From Vibrio sp. 10N.261.55.A7 (lineage in GTDB: Bacteria > Pseudomonadota > Gammaproteobacteria > Enterobacterales > Vibrionaceae): DNA of 45,185 nucleotides. The DNA is taken from positions 1 through 45,185 of the forward strand of contig NZ_MCWZ01000286.1 of the NCBI RefSeq assembly GCF_002877365.1. Direction: 5' to 3'. Shown piece after piece: positions 1 to 8,139 of the stretch (within the stretch, counting starts at the first letter, position 1; each line of letters begins with the position of its first letter). A program made the translations under genes and the position numbers. The notes below the pieces were generated by a model. The model was not told where the DNA came from. It worked only from the letters and a program-made list of their open reading frames with translations, and made no database searches.

Positions 1-40
1 GTGTTAATCTAGCGCGGTCTAACCTACCGAGAACATTATC

Positions 41-406
41 ATGACTAAATTAACCGCTGATATTCAAGCTAACCTTGAGTTATTCGTCGCTGAAACTTGC
101 CAAAACAAACTAGTTTGGGGTTTACGAAATGAAGAAGGTTGGTTAGCTTGCGATTCAAGTGAGTTTGAACAAAGTGAAGTGATGCCATTCTGGTCTTCAA
201 AAGAGGATGCACAGACTCATAATGTCGAAGAATGGGCTGACTTTGAAGTGCTAGAGATTCCAATCGATATTTTTGTTGAAGACTGGTTATTAACTTTGGC
301 TGAAGACGGCGTGCTAATTGGTACTAACTGGAATGAATCTTTAGAAGGCAAAGAGATTGAACCTTCAGACCTTGCTAAGCTCTTCTTAGAGAAAGTCGTC
401 AACTAA
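41..406 (+). CDS. DUF2750-like small cytosolic protein
   Basis: A 121-residue acidic protein with no signal peptide or membrane segment. The block WGLRNEEGWLACDSSEF followed by VMPFWSSKEDA resembles the DUF2750 family as I remember it, in which a short conserved WGL/GWA motif precedes a helix and a C-terminal acidic region; family function is unknown. The ATG at 41 follows a GAGAA stretch that can act as a weak ribosome binding site. The gene stands alone and is followed at once by a strong hairpin terminator, so it is probably monocistronic or the last gene of an operon that begins outside the window. Family assignment is from recall, not from a search. Confidence 0.75.
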   Translation: MTKLTADIQANLELFVAETCQNKLVWGLRNEEGWLACDSSEFEQSEVMPFWSSKEDAQTHNVEEWADFEVLEIPIDIFVEDWLLTLAEDGVLIGTNWNESLEGKEIEPSDLAKLFLEKVVN

Positions 407-414
407 AATAGATT

Positions 415-447
415 CAAAAAAACGTCGCATTTCTATGCGACGTTTTT
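415..447. terminator. bidirectional intrinsic terminator
   Basis: A perfect 10-bp inverted repeat (421-430 with 435-444, loop TTCT) is preceded by an A tract and followed by a T tract, so it can terminate in both directions. It lies between two convergent genes, the DUF2750-like gene and queC. Confidence 0.9.
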
Positions 448-487
448 GTCAATATTCTTCCAAGCTACAGAAAAACACCTTTATCAT

Positions 488-1177
488 CTAGCTCGATGAT
501 TTACTGATGTAATCTCCCAGAACTTGAGTTTTATTCTCTAGATATTCTTCCAATCCTGCTTTACGCAAATCACAAGATGGACAATCGCCGCAACCATCAC
601 CAATCACCCCGTTATAACAAGTTAGGGTTTGGTTTCTTACTAACTCCAACGCACCATAGTGATCTGCCATGGCCCAAGTTTCTGCTTTGTTTAGCCACAT
701 AAGCGGTGTTGCGATCTCAAATTCTCGATCCATACCCTGCACTAACGCCGTATTCATAGATTTTACGAACTCATCACGGCAGTCAGGATAACCAGAAAAA
801 TCCGTTTCACATACGCCAGTAATAACGGTACTCGCACCAATCTGATACGCGTAAATACCTGCAAGTGTGAGGAATAGAATATTACGCCCTGGAACAAATG
901 AGTTCGGTAAGCCGTTCTCTTGAAGTTCATGTGACACAGGGATGTCATCACGCGTTAGTGAGCTTATCGCCAATTCGTTTAATAAGGTAACGTCCATCAC
1001 TTTATGGGCCGAAACACCAAGCTTTGAAGCCAACTCTTTTGCCACATCGATTTCGAGACTATGCCGCTGCCCATAATCAAACGTAATCGCATGAACTTCA
1101 TCAAACTCTTTTAATGCTTTAACCAAACAGGTGGTCGAATCTTGCCCGCCACTAAAAACAACAACTGCTTTATTCAT
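488..1177 (-). CDS. queC: QueC, 7-cyano-7-deazaguanine (preQ0) synthase
   Basis: QueC converts 7-carboxy-7-deazaguanine to preQ0 using ATP and ammonia, a step of queuosine tRNA modification in the cytosol. The 229-residue protein has the PP-loop ATPase motif SGGQDST near residue 9 and a C-terminal zinc-binding set of cysteines (CYNG, then CGDCPSC), both typical of the family, and its length is normal. An in-frame ATG lies 6 bases further upstream (1183), but it directly abuts the GGA ribosome binding site; the ATG at 1177 has a 6-base spacing and matches the usual family N-terminus [11 protein letters not shown]. It lies 31 bases downstream of queE and is surely co-transcribed with it. Confidence 0.97.
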   Translation of the reverse strand: MNKAVVVFSGGQDSTTCLVKALKEFDEVHAITFDYGQRHSLEIDVAKELASKLGVSAHKVMDVTLLNELAISSLTRDDIPVSHELQENGLPNSFVPGRNILFLTLAGIYAYQIGASTVITGVCETDFSGYPDCRDEFVKSMNTALVQGMDREFEIATPLMWLNKAETWAMADHYGALELVRNQTLTCYNGVIGDGCGDCPSCDLRKAGLEEYLENKTQVLGDYISKSSS

Positions 1178-1208
1178 CTTCATTCCAACTTAACTTAGTT
1201 CACTTTCG

Positions 1209-1886
1209 CTATGCAATGCTCAAATATTTATGAGTCTGGATCGACAAGCGCCAGTTTCGTTTAACACATGTTTCAATGCAAAGCTGAGTCGCCCTTGGCT
1301 TCCGACTGATAGGTTGCAAAGCGATTACGGTTCCAATACTTAACTCAGTTTGGTCTAGTAAATTATCCAGATGATCGATGTCTTTTTGTGTTCCAACAGG
1401 GTGTTTAATTTCATTCGCACGTAACATTGCACTCGGTTCAATAGGAAACTTTCCTTTCATTGCCACCTTTGGTGACACTGTCACCCATGTTTTATCGGTT
1501 ACGCGAACTTCATATGTACCACTCGTTTCAATCTGGCACTGACAGCCTAGTTCTTCAAATGCCTGAGTTAAAGGAACAAGGTCATAGATACAAGGCTCAC
1601 CACCTGTAATCACGATGTGTTTAGCGGTATAACCTTGCTCTTGGTACAACCTCACGATATCAGCCGCAGTTACACTGCACCAATGCGGATTGTCTTCAGT
1701 TTTTACTAAGATTTCATTGATTGGACGCTCATCAGACTCTAACGCCTCCCATGTTTGTTTGGTATCACACCAGGAACAGCCGACAGGACATACCTGCAGG
1801 CGAACAAATACAGATGGAACGCCAGTAAAGAACCCTTCACCCTGTATCGTTTCAAACATCTCATTAATCTTATACAACTTAATCAA
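1209..1886 (-). CDS. queE: QueE, 7-carboxy-7-deazaguanine synthase (radical SAM)
   Basis: QueE is the radical SAM enzyme that contracts carboxytetrahydropterin to 7-carboxy-7-deazaguanine in the preQ0 pathway. The protein shows the cluster motif CPVGCSWC (C-x3-C-x2-C, as in enteric-type QueE), followed by DTKQTWE and a later GGEPC motif for SAM binding. The residue before the first cysteine is Val where Gly is usual (RLQVC). The start is a TTG: either 1886 (used here) or the in-frame TTG at 1877, which gives the N-terminus MYKINEMFETIQGEG that I consider the family form. No ATG fits upstream of the conserved NEMF. It is the first gene of a queE-queC pair. Confidence 0.95.
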   Translation of the reverse strand: MIKLYKINEMFETIQGEGFFTGVPSVFVRLQVCPVGCSWCDTKQTWEALESDERPINEILVKTEDNPHWCSVTAADIVRLYQEQGYTAKHIVITGGEPCIYDLVPLTQAFEELGCQCQIETSGTYEVRVTDKTWVTVSPKVAMKGKFPIEPSAMLRANEIKHPVGTQKDIDHLDNLLDQTELSIGTVIALQPISRKPRATQLCIETCVKRNWRLSIQTHKYLSIA

Positions 1887-1913
1887 CCCGAAGACTTACA
1901 AATTAGGTTCGAG

Positions 1914-1942
1914 ACGATAAATGACTCTAACCCGAAGGTCAA
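1914..1942 (-). promoter_or_regulatory. possible promoter of queE-queC
   Basis: On the minus strand TTGACC (1937-1942) is separated by 17 bases from TATCGT (1914-1919). This would start transcription about 20-30 bases before queE. I see no preQ1 riboswitch consensus here. The match is by eye only. Confidence 0.35.
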
Positions 1943-2052
1943 ATGAAAAGCCTCACCACTTAACGACCAGTTTGATATATTCACAGAAGTATCACTAGCT
2001 CAACAATCCAAAATTCTTTAAGCTGCGTCTTTGCTAAATTTTTAGGTAAGTT

Positions 2053-2859
2053 ATGTATAAACTGATTGCACTCGACATGGACGGGACTCTGCTTAATAGC
2101 GACAAGCAAATTTCTGAGCCAACAAAAAAATCTATCGCATTGGCTCGTGATAAAGGAGTAAAAGTAGTCCTGGCCTCCGGTCGCCCTATTGATGGCATGG
2201 TCGATAAACTTCAAGAACTCAATATCTCAGGTGACGAAGAATTTGTCTTGTACTACAACGGTTCTATGGTGCAAGAGCTCGGGAATGAAGAGATTATTCA
2301 TCGAAACATTATCAACGCCCGTTCGGCGAAAGAAGTCGCTAAGTTAACTAAAGAGTTTGGCTTAGATGTTCATGCCTTTTCAGAAGAGCACGGTCTCATC
2401 ACACCGAAAACGAGCCAATACACTCAGCTAGAAGCCACAATCAATGGTTTAACGATCACCGAAATGGATTTCGATTTACTTGAAGATGACCACCCTATCA
2501 TTAAGGCAATGATTGTCGGAGAACCCGACAAACTATCAAGTGCAATTCAAGCGCTTGCCCCTGAATACCATGAACGATATACCATTGTTCAAAGTGCCCC
2601 TTTCTTTCTAGAGTTTCTGAGCTTAAAAAGCAATAAGGGAATAGGAGTTGAAGCCATAGCGAAGCATTTGGATATTTTACCAAGTGAAGTCATATGTGTT
2701 GGAGACGCTGAAAATGACAACCACATGATTAAGTATGCAGGCTTGGGAGTCGCGATGGGTAATGCGATGGAAGAGACTAAAGCACTGGCTGATTACATTG
2801 CTCCGAGCAACGACGAGCATGGTGTAGCAGCGGTTATTGATAAATTCATTCTAGCCTAA
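2053..2859 (+). CDS. yidA: Cof-type HAD-IIB sugar phosphatase, YidA-like
   Basis: A 268-residue haloacid-dehalogenase phosphatase of the Cof subfamily. It carries motif I DMDGTLLNSD near the N-terminus, motif II SGRP, and the late block GDAENDNHMIKYAGLGVAMGNA that supplies the motif III/IV metal-binding aspartates. E. coli YidA acts on small sugar phosphates, and the GxMVQELGNEEIIHR cap sequence fits that subgroup; the exact substrate here cannot be read from sequence. The ATG at 2053 is preceded by an AGG-containing site. The gene is divergent from queE and convergent with the NUDIX-PAP2 gene. Confidence 0.9.
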   Translation: MYKLIALDMDGTLLNSDKQISEPTKKSIALARDKGVKVVLASGRPIDGMVDKLQELNISGDEEFVLYYNGSMVQELGNEEIIHRNIINARSAKEVAKLTKEFGLDVHAFSEEHGLITPKTSQYTQLEATINGLTITEMDFDLLEDDHPIIKAMIVGEPDKLSSAIQALAPEYHERYTIVQSAPFFLEFLSLKSNKGIGVEAIAKHLDILPSEVICVGDAENDNHMIKYAGLGVAMGNAMEETKALADYIAPSNDEHGVAAVIDKFILA

Positions 2860-2875
2860 GTTGTTCTGCGAAAGG

Positions 2876-2911
2876 CCGCCCAGCGTTGCGTTGATACTGA
2901 CTGGGCGGTTT
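2876..2911. terminator. intrinsic terminator between convergent genes
   Basis: CCGCCCAG (2876-2883) pairs with CTGGGCGG (2901-2908), followed by TTTGTTTTG on the plus strand. It probably ends the yidA transcript and may also serve the opposite gene that ends at 2921. Confidence 0.75.
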
Positions 2912-2920
2912 GTTTTGCGT

Positions 2921-4360
2921 TTATTTTTTAACAGTGACTGAACGACGCTTGCTTAGTTTTAGAGTGAGATAAAAGTAACCTAGCATGATGATTGGATAGC
3001 GTATTGCCTCTAATACCAATGACCAAATACTGCTGTAAGAGACCAATGAAGCAACCAAGTTAATAATGACATTTAGGCCAAGTAAAAAAGCGACAATACC
3101 GATTGCTTTGTGTAATTCTATGCTTTGTTCGCGGCTATCAAACGTTAACACAAGGCCCGATATGGTAATCAGGACCGCCAACCAATAAGACAATGTCGGG
3201 AGAGGCCAAATGACGCTCAGTGCAACGGTTACCACTGATAGTGATATCCACAAGCCTTTTGAACGTAAGATAGACGGCAAATCGACATCTTCTTTTCCTT
3301 CCAAACGGATAATATGCCAACCGACAAGTGCCCCAAGTACAGCACCAAATAAAGAGTCCCAAATAAAAGCGGTTCCGCTGTAAAACTTTGAAATCATCAA
3401 TAACAACATTACAGCGCTAAAGCATAATGTCGCGGCCTTTCTCGTTTCTAGGTTCAACTCTCTCCATATCAATATGAAAGAAGAAAACCACACTGCAATA
3501 CTTAAGTTAGGGAAACCAAAGCCATGGCTTGTTGAAAACTCAAACATTGGGAAATAAGCCTGAGGCCTCGCTAGGTTAAAGCCTTGCTGCGCCACAAGGC
3601 TTAAAAGTGAAGTGACTGTAATAGCAAAAAATAGCTTATACGCAAAAGCGTTTCCGAAACGCCAGAGAACGAGAGGAAACAAGACCAAAAGTAACCATGG
3701 CTTATTTATCTGCGATAAAACAAAGTTTACGCTGTTGATCGTTTGCTCCGCGGCCATAGGCAACGACGATACCCACTGCTGAAGGCCAACTATCCAGTTA
3801 AGTTGCGGTTGATTTAGTAAAGGAGCGGCGTCAATTAGGTCTCTAACAAAAGTGACTGGCTGATCCGTTGCCCGACTATACATGTCCTTGATTTCGTCCC
3901 ATTGGCCTGGGTAGCGATACTCTTCACTGGCAAGCCTGTCAGGTGAGAGCAGCATGGCATTAGACACTTCGATACCATAATGAGGTGCGAACCAGATCGG
4001 CATTTCGTTTGCGTTAAGCTTATTCGGGTAGTCATAGGCAATGACTTCAGAGTCAGAAATACAATCGTAGATAACAGCCGTTTCTGTATAACCGAGTACA
4101 TCTCCAACAGTCACAACTAGGCCTGTTTCTTCCCATGTTTCTCTCTGGGCGGTGAGGCTTGGCGCTTCGCCTGGATCTATGGTTCCGCCTGGTAACGATA
4201 TCTTATTTGTTAATATCTCTTTAACTAACACCATTTTGTCGTCCGCTTTTACAACACAAAGCGAACCTCGAATTGTCTCTGGCATTTCAGAGGACAGGGA
4301 GAGCGTTGAAAACAACATTGAAAATACGAACAAAACAAGCACACTAAGCTGCTTAATCAC
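2921..4360 (-). CDS. NUDIX hydrolase - PAP2-like membrane fusion
   Basis: A two-domain protein of 479 residues. After an N-terminal hydrophobic signal segment comes a NUDIX domain with a perfect box (G-x5-E-x7-RE-x2-EE-x-G, about residues 59-81), so it should hydrolyse a nucleoside-diphosphate-linked compound outside the cytosol. The C-terminal half has several membrane segments and aligns with PAP2 phosphatases, but the catalytic positions are altered: the KX6RP lysine is Gln, PSGH reads PNLS, and SRX5HX3D reads SKX5AX3D. NUDIX-PAP2 fusions occur in Vibrio; the degenerate PAP2 half is unusual. I chose GTG 4360 (AAGGA six bases upstream) over the ATG at 4375, because the ATG lies ahead of that ribosome binding site. 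It lies 36 bases after the GNAT gene, probably in one operon. Confidence 0.85.
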   Translation of the reverse strand: MIKQLSVLVLFVFSMLFSTLSLSSEMPETIRGSLCVVKADDKMVLVKEILTNKISLPGGTIDPGEAPSLTAQRETWEETGLVVTVGDVLGYTETAVIYDCISDSEVIAYDYPNKLNANEMPIWFAPHYGIEVSNAMLLSPDRLASEEYRYPGQWDEIKDMYSRATDQPVTFVRDLIDAAPLLNQPQLNWIVGLQQWVSSLPMAAEQTINSVNFVLSQINKPWLLLVLFPLVLWRFGNAFAYKLFFAITVTSLLSLVAQQGFNLARPQAYFPMFEFSTSHGFGFPNLSIAVWFSSFILIWRELNLETRKAATLCFSAVMLLLMISKFYSGTAFIWDSLFGAVLGALVGWHIIRLEGKEDVDLPSILRSKGLWISLSVVTVALSVIWPLPTLSYWLAVLITISGLVLTFDSREQSIELHKAIGIVAFLLGLNVIINLVASLVSYSSIWSLVLEAIRYPIIMLGYFYLTLKLSKRRSVTVKK

Positions 4361-4396
4361 ATTAAATCCTTCCATATAAATCTATAACTGCGACTG

Positions 4397-4870
4397 CTAA
4401 ATCGCCTTACGTAACCAGTTGATGTGCTGCTCAAAACCTAATTGCTCATATAGAGATTTTGCCGGACCATTGAACTCCCAAACCTCTACAAATACCTGAG
4501 TGACCCCATAATCTTTAAACCTCTGATGAAGCGTTGCACAGAGCTCTTTTGCCACGCTTCGGTTTCGATAACTCGGTGTCACGTAAAGTTCATCAATACT
4601 GCCCATCTGTATCGGCTTACTGACGGTCGATACCAACTCACAAAAATGACCCGTTATAAATCCAACGACTTTTTGCTCAGCCTTAGCAACAAACACGATG
4701 CATTCAGGATCATCCATGTATCGAGCAATACTTTTTTCTTGCTCGATCTCTTCGGCAGTTTTAAAAAACTCAGGGCAAGACAGGTGATGCTCATTATGTA
4801 ACTCAAACATCAAATCGTTTAGCTGCTCTAGTTCAGAGCTCTTGGCAGGCGATATTGAAATAGATGGCAT
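4397..4870 (-). CDS. GNAT-family N-acetyltransferase
   Basis: A single-domain GNAT acetyltransferase of 157 residues. The acetyl-CoA binding region is seen as IDELYVTPSYRNRSVAKELCATL (the R/Q-x-x-G-x-A loop is here RNRSVAK, with Ser in place of Gly), followed by VEVWEFNGPAKSLYEQLGFE, the standard C-terminal signature. The substrate cannot be inferred. The ATG at 4870 is preferred over an in-frame TTG at 4888, although neither has a strong ribosome binding site. It is upstream of, and probably co-transcribed with, the NUDIX-PAP2 gene. Confidence 0.88.
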   Translation of the reverse strand: MPSISISPAKSSELEQLNDLMFELHNEHHLSCPEFFKTAEEIEQEKSIARYMDDPECIVFVAKAEQKVVGFITGHFCELVSTVSKPIQMGSIDELYVTPSYRNRSVAKELCATLHQRFKDYGVTQVFVEVWEFNGPAKSLYEQLGFEQHINWLRKAI

Positions 4871-4926
4871 AATATTTTCGCGACACAAACAAAGTACAAT
4901 TAATGACGATTGTAAACAAACTAACG

Positions 4927-4954
4927 AAAAAAAGCCCCTTATAATCGGGGCTTT
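4927..4954 (-). terminator. terminator of the prp operon
   Basis: On the minus strand AAAGCCCC and GGGGCTTT (plus coordinates 4931-4938 and 4947-4954) form an 8-bp stem followed by a run of seven T. It lies about 50 bases after the prpE stop and ends the minus-strand propionate operon. Confidence 0.88.
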
Positions 4955-5001
4955 CTAGCGTATTTCAATATGAATAGCGTTATCGAGTTTGATGTATGTG
5001 T

Positions 5002-6924
5002 TTAAGTCGATTCATCCAACGCTCGCTCAATCTCTACTAGGCTAGTCGGATCGTCTATCGTTGAAGGGACGGTATATTGCTCACCATCGGCAATTTGTCG
5101 AATAACACGCCGTAGTATCTTCCCAGACCTCGTCTTAGGAAGACGGTCGACAACGAGGGCATGTTTAAAGCAAGCAACGGCCCCTATTTCATTTCTGACT
5201 TTACCGACAAGCTCGACTTCCAGATCGCTATCATTAACCTTCATTCCGTCTTTCAGGACCACCAGCCCTAATGGAAGCTGCCCTTTCAAATCATCATGGA
5301 CACCCACCACCGCACATTCTGCAACCGCGGGGTGACCTCCGACTATTTCTTCCATCTCACCGGTTGAAAGTCTGTGCCCTGCTACGTTAATCACATCATC
5401 AATTCTTCCCATGATGAAAAGGTAGCCGTCTTCATCTAAGTAACCACCGTCACCAGATACATAATAACCCGGGAATTGAGATAGATACCCAGAATCAAAC
5501 CTGTCATGGTTACGCCACACCGTTGGCAGACACCCAGGTGGTAAAGGCCTTTTCAAAGCGACAAACCCCTGTTGATTCGCCTTCAGAGAATCACCAATCT
5601 CATTGAGTACTTCTATTTGATAGCCAGGGACAGGCTTGGTCGCTGAGCCCGCTTTGATTGGCATCGCTTCAAGGCCGATCGGGTTACTTGCGATCGCCCA
5701 ACCCGTTTCCGTTTGCCACCAATGGTCGACAACGGGTTTATCTGTTTTTGATGTGACCCAATCTAACGTCGGCGGATCTAAGCGCTCTCCGGCCATAAAA
5801 ATTGTCTTTAGATGAGACAAGTCATAATGCTCGAGCAGGCTCCCTTCCGAATCTTCTTTCTTTATTGCTCGAAATGCCGTTGGTGCAGAGAACAAAACAT
5901 CTACTTTATACTCTTCACAGACTCTCCAGAACGCTCCAGAATCTGGCGTTCTTACCGGTTTTCCTTCAAACAAGACTGTCGTACAGCCGTGAATTAAAGG
6001 GCCATAGACGATGTATGAGTGGCCCACGACCCAACCAACATCAGAGGCAGCCCAAAATACGCCGCTTTGAGGCATATTATAAATCGTGCTCATTGAGTAT
6101 TTCATTGCAACAGCATGTCCGCCATTATCACGGACAACACCCTTTGGTTTACCCGTTGTTCCTGACGTATACAATATATAAAGAGGATCCGTCGACAAAA
6201 CAGGAACACAGGCATGAGGAAGCGCCTTATCTACCGCAAGTTTCCAGTCAATGTCCCTTGTCGAGTTCAGTTCAACTATGCACTGCTCACGTTGCAATAC
6301 ACAAACATGGCTTGGCTTCCAGCGGCTATCCATAATCGCTTTATCGACGAGTGGTTTGTAAGGCAGGACTTTCGTGATTTCTATGCCACATGAAGCTGTC
6401 ATTACAACCTTTGGCTCAGCATCTTCTATCCGAACCGCCAATTCACTGGGTGCGAATCCACCGAACACGACAGAATGTATTGCACCTATTCGAGCACACG
6501 CGAGCATTGCCATTGCTGCCTCTGGAATCATTGGCATGTAGATAACAACTCTATCGCCTTTTTCCACCCCAAGATCCGCTAGCATGCCTGCAACTTTAGC
6601 TACTTGGTCGCGCATCTGATGATAGGTAAAGGTCTCTTTGGTATTTGTCACTGGAGAGTCATAAATAAGTGCCGTCTTTTCCCCACGCCCATTGTCGCAA
6701 TGATAATCTAGAGCCAACCAACACGTGTTTAATACTCCATCTGAAAACCAACGCTCTATTCCGTTAGAATCGGTTTCAATGATCGTCTTTGGGGGCTCAA
6801 ACCACTCTATTTGGTTCGCTTGCTCCTTCCAAAATGAGGCTGGATCATTCTTAGAGTAGTCATACTCTTCTTGATAGCTCAGAGTGCTGTTTACGCTGCC
6901 ATTCGTACTTTGATTAACATTCAT
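5002..6924 (-). CDS. prpE: PrpE, propionate-CoA ligase
   Basis: PrpE activates propionate to propionyl-CoA with ATP, feeding the methylcitrate cycle. The 640-residue protein is a full-length acyl-CoA synthetase: P-loop-like TSGTTGKPKG near residue 251, the core block HWWQTETGW, a GRIDDVINVAGHRLSTGEMEE hinge region, and the C-terminal PKTRSGKILRR whose lysine near residue 600 is the usual catalytic and acetylation site. An ORF extends to 6984, but the ATG at 6924 has a strong GGAGGAGA site in front and starts with MNVNQ. It overlaps the end of prpF by 11 bases, so translation is likely coupled. It is the last gene of the operon. Confidence 0.96.
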   Translation of the reverse strand: MNVNQSTNGSVNSTLSYQEEYDYSKNDPASFWKEQANQIEWFEPPKTIIETDSNGIERWFSDGVLNTCWLALDYHCDNGRGEKTALIYDSPVTNTKETFTYHQMRDQVAKVAGMLADLGVEKGDRVVIYMPMIPEAAMAMLACARIGAIHSVVFGGFAPSELAVRIEDAEPKVVMTASCGIEITKVLPYKPLVDKAIMDSRWKPSHVCVLQREQCIVELNSTRDIDWKLAVDKALPHACVPVLSTDPLYILYTSGTTGKPKGVVRDNGGHAVAMKYSMSTIYNMPQSGVFWAASDVGWVVGHSYIVYGPLIHGCTTVLFEGKPVRTPDSGAFWRVCEEYKVDVLFSAPTAFRAIKKEDSEGSLLEHYDLSHLKTIFMAGERLDPPTLDWVTSKTDKPVVDHWWQTETGWAIASNPIGLEAMPIKAGSATKPVPGYQIEVLNEIGDSLKANQQGFVALKRPLPPGCLPTVWRNHDRFDSGYLSQFPGYYVSGDGGYLDEDGYLFIMGRIDDVINVAGHRLSTGEMEEIVGGHPAVAECAVVGVHDDLKGQLPLGLVVLKDGMKVNDSDLEVELVGKVRNEIGAVACFKHALVVDRLPKTRSGKILRRVIRQIADGEQYTVPSTIDDPTSLVEIERALDEST

Positions 6925-8128
6925 CGTATGTCTCCTCCGTGACAATTTCTTTCTGTTCCGATAGTTCAAAAGGTGCTCTAACATGTCCTTCCATCAACAC
7001 ACGGGCACTACGACTCATTGTTGCCTTTTCGACCACCCAACCTCGTTCTGTTTCATTTGCTGATGCTCCCACTTTCAAGGTACCTGAAGGGTGTCCAAAT
7101 ACTACGGACTCTCTTTCATCCCCTCCTGCGGCTTGATTAACCAGTGTACCAGTGACACAAGCAGCAGCGCCTATTGCTACCGCTGCTGTTCCCATCATGG
7201 CGTGGTGCAGTTTACCCATTGACATGGCTCTAACATTGATATCTATTTCTGTTTCGTCAACGATTTTGTCGCTCGAACTCGTGTAACTTTGCGCTTTTGA
7301 AACGAAGGCGACCTTAGGGGAATGCTGCGATTTTTCGGCCTCTTCGACACTTTTAATGACGCCCATTTTTAAGGCCCCATAGGCGCGAATGGTTTCAAAC
7401 ATTGCGAGGGCTTTTTCATCGCCATTAACGTCAGGTTGGAGTTCTGTTCCTTTGTATCCGATAGATTCCGCATTCACAAAAATGGTAGGAATCCCTGCAT
7501 TGATAAGCGTTACCTCAATGGTTCCGACGTTGGGGACAGTAAGCTTGTCGATTAGATTCCCTGTTGGAAACAGAGATCCGGCCTCGCCCGCAGGTTCAAT
7601 GAAGTCAACGGGGATTTCAGCCGCAGGAAACGTCACTCCGTCTAACTCAAAACTCCCCATTTCTTGTACTTCTCCATCAACTATTGGAACTTTCACAATA
7701 ATGGTTTTTCTTATATTGGCTTGCCAAATTCGTACGTCAACCGTGCCATTCAGTGGAACCCGCTCGACATCAATAAGCCCAGCATGAATAGCAAACGGCC
7801 CAACAGCAGCAGAAAGATTCCCACAGTTACCTCCCCAATCGACAAATGGTTTATCAATTGATACTTGACCAAACAAGTAATCGACGTCGTGCTCTGGCTG
7901 GGTGCTCTTCGAAACGATGACTGTTTTACTGGTACTTGAGGTTGCCCCTCCCATACCATCGGTTTGCTTCCCATAAGGATCAGGGCTTCCTATCACTCGA
8001 AGTAAAAGTTCATCACGCTTAGAGCCTGGTCTCTGTGCTGAGATAGGTAAGTCTTCCAAGCTAAAAAAGACACCTTTACTGGTCCCGCCACGCATATAAG
8101 TCGCGGGTATTCTGATTTGTTTGTTCAT
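6914..8128 (-). CDS. prpF: PrpF, 2-methylaconitate cis-trans isomerase
   Basis: PrpF converts the 4-methylaconitate isomer released by AcnD into cis-2-methylaconitate, so the pair replaces PrpD. The 404-residue protein begins IRIPATYMRGGTSKGVFF, the family signature, and contains PYGKQTDGMGGATSSTSKTVIV and WGGNCGNLSAAVGPFAI, where the conserved cysteine and the active-site lysine region are found. Two ATGs (8134 and 8128) are possible; AGGAG is 8 bases before 8128 and only 2 before 8134. It starts 11 bases after the acnD stop. Confidence 0.96.
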   Translation of the reverse strand: MNKQIRIPATYMRGGTSKGVFFSLEDLPISAQRPGSKRDELLLRVIGSPDPYGKQTDGMGGATSSTSKTVIVSKSTQPEHDVDYLFGQVSIDKPFVDWGGNCGNLSAAVGPFAIHAGLIDVERVPLNGTVDVRIWQANIRKTIIVKVPIVDGEVQEMGSFELDGVTFPAAEIPVDFIEPAGEAGSLFPTGNLIDKLTVPNVGTIEVTLINAGIPTIFVNAESIGYKGTELQPDVNGDEKALAMFETIRAYGALKMGVIKSVEEAEKSQHSPKVAFVSKAQSYTSSSDKIVDETEIDINVRAMSMGKLHHAMMGTAAVAIGAAACVTGTLVNQAAGGDERESVVFGHPSGTLKVGASANETERGWVVEKATMSRSARVLMEGHVRAPFELSEQKEIVTEETYDEC

Positions 8129-8139
8129 CACCATGGCTC

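Noticed and set aside
1887..1990. preQ1 riboswitch ahead of queE
   Set aside because: No match to the preQ1-I or preQ1-II aptamer sequences that I know, and the operon makes preQ0 in any case.
5802..6335. 177-codon plus-strand frame opposite prpE
   Set aside because: Shadow of the strongly supported prpE gene; no ribosome site or family.
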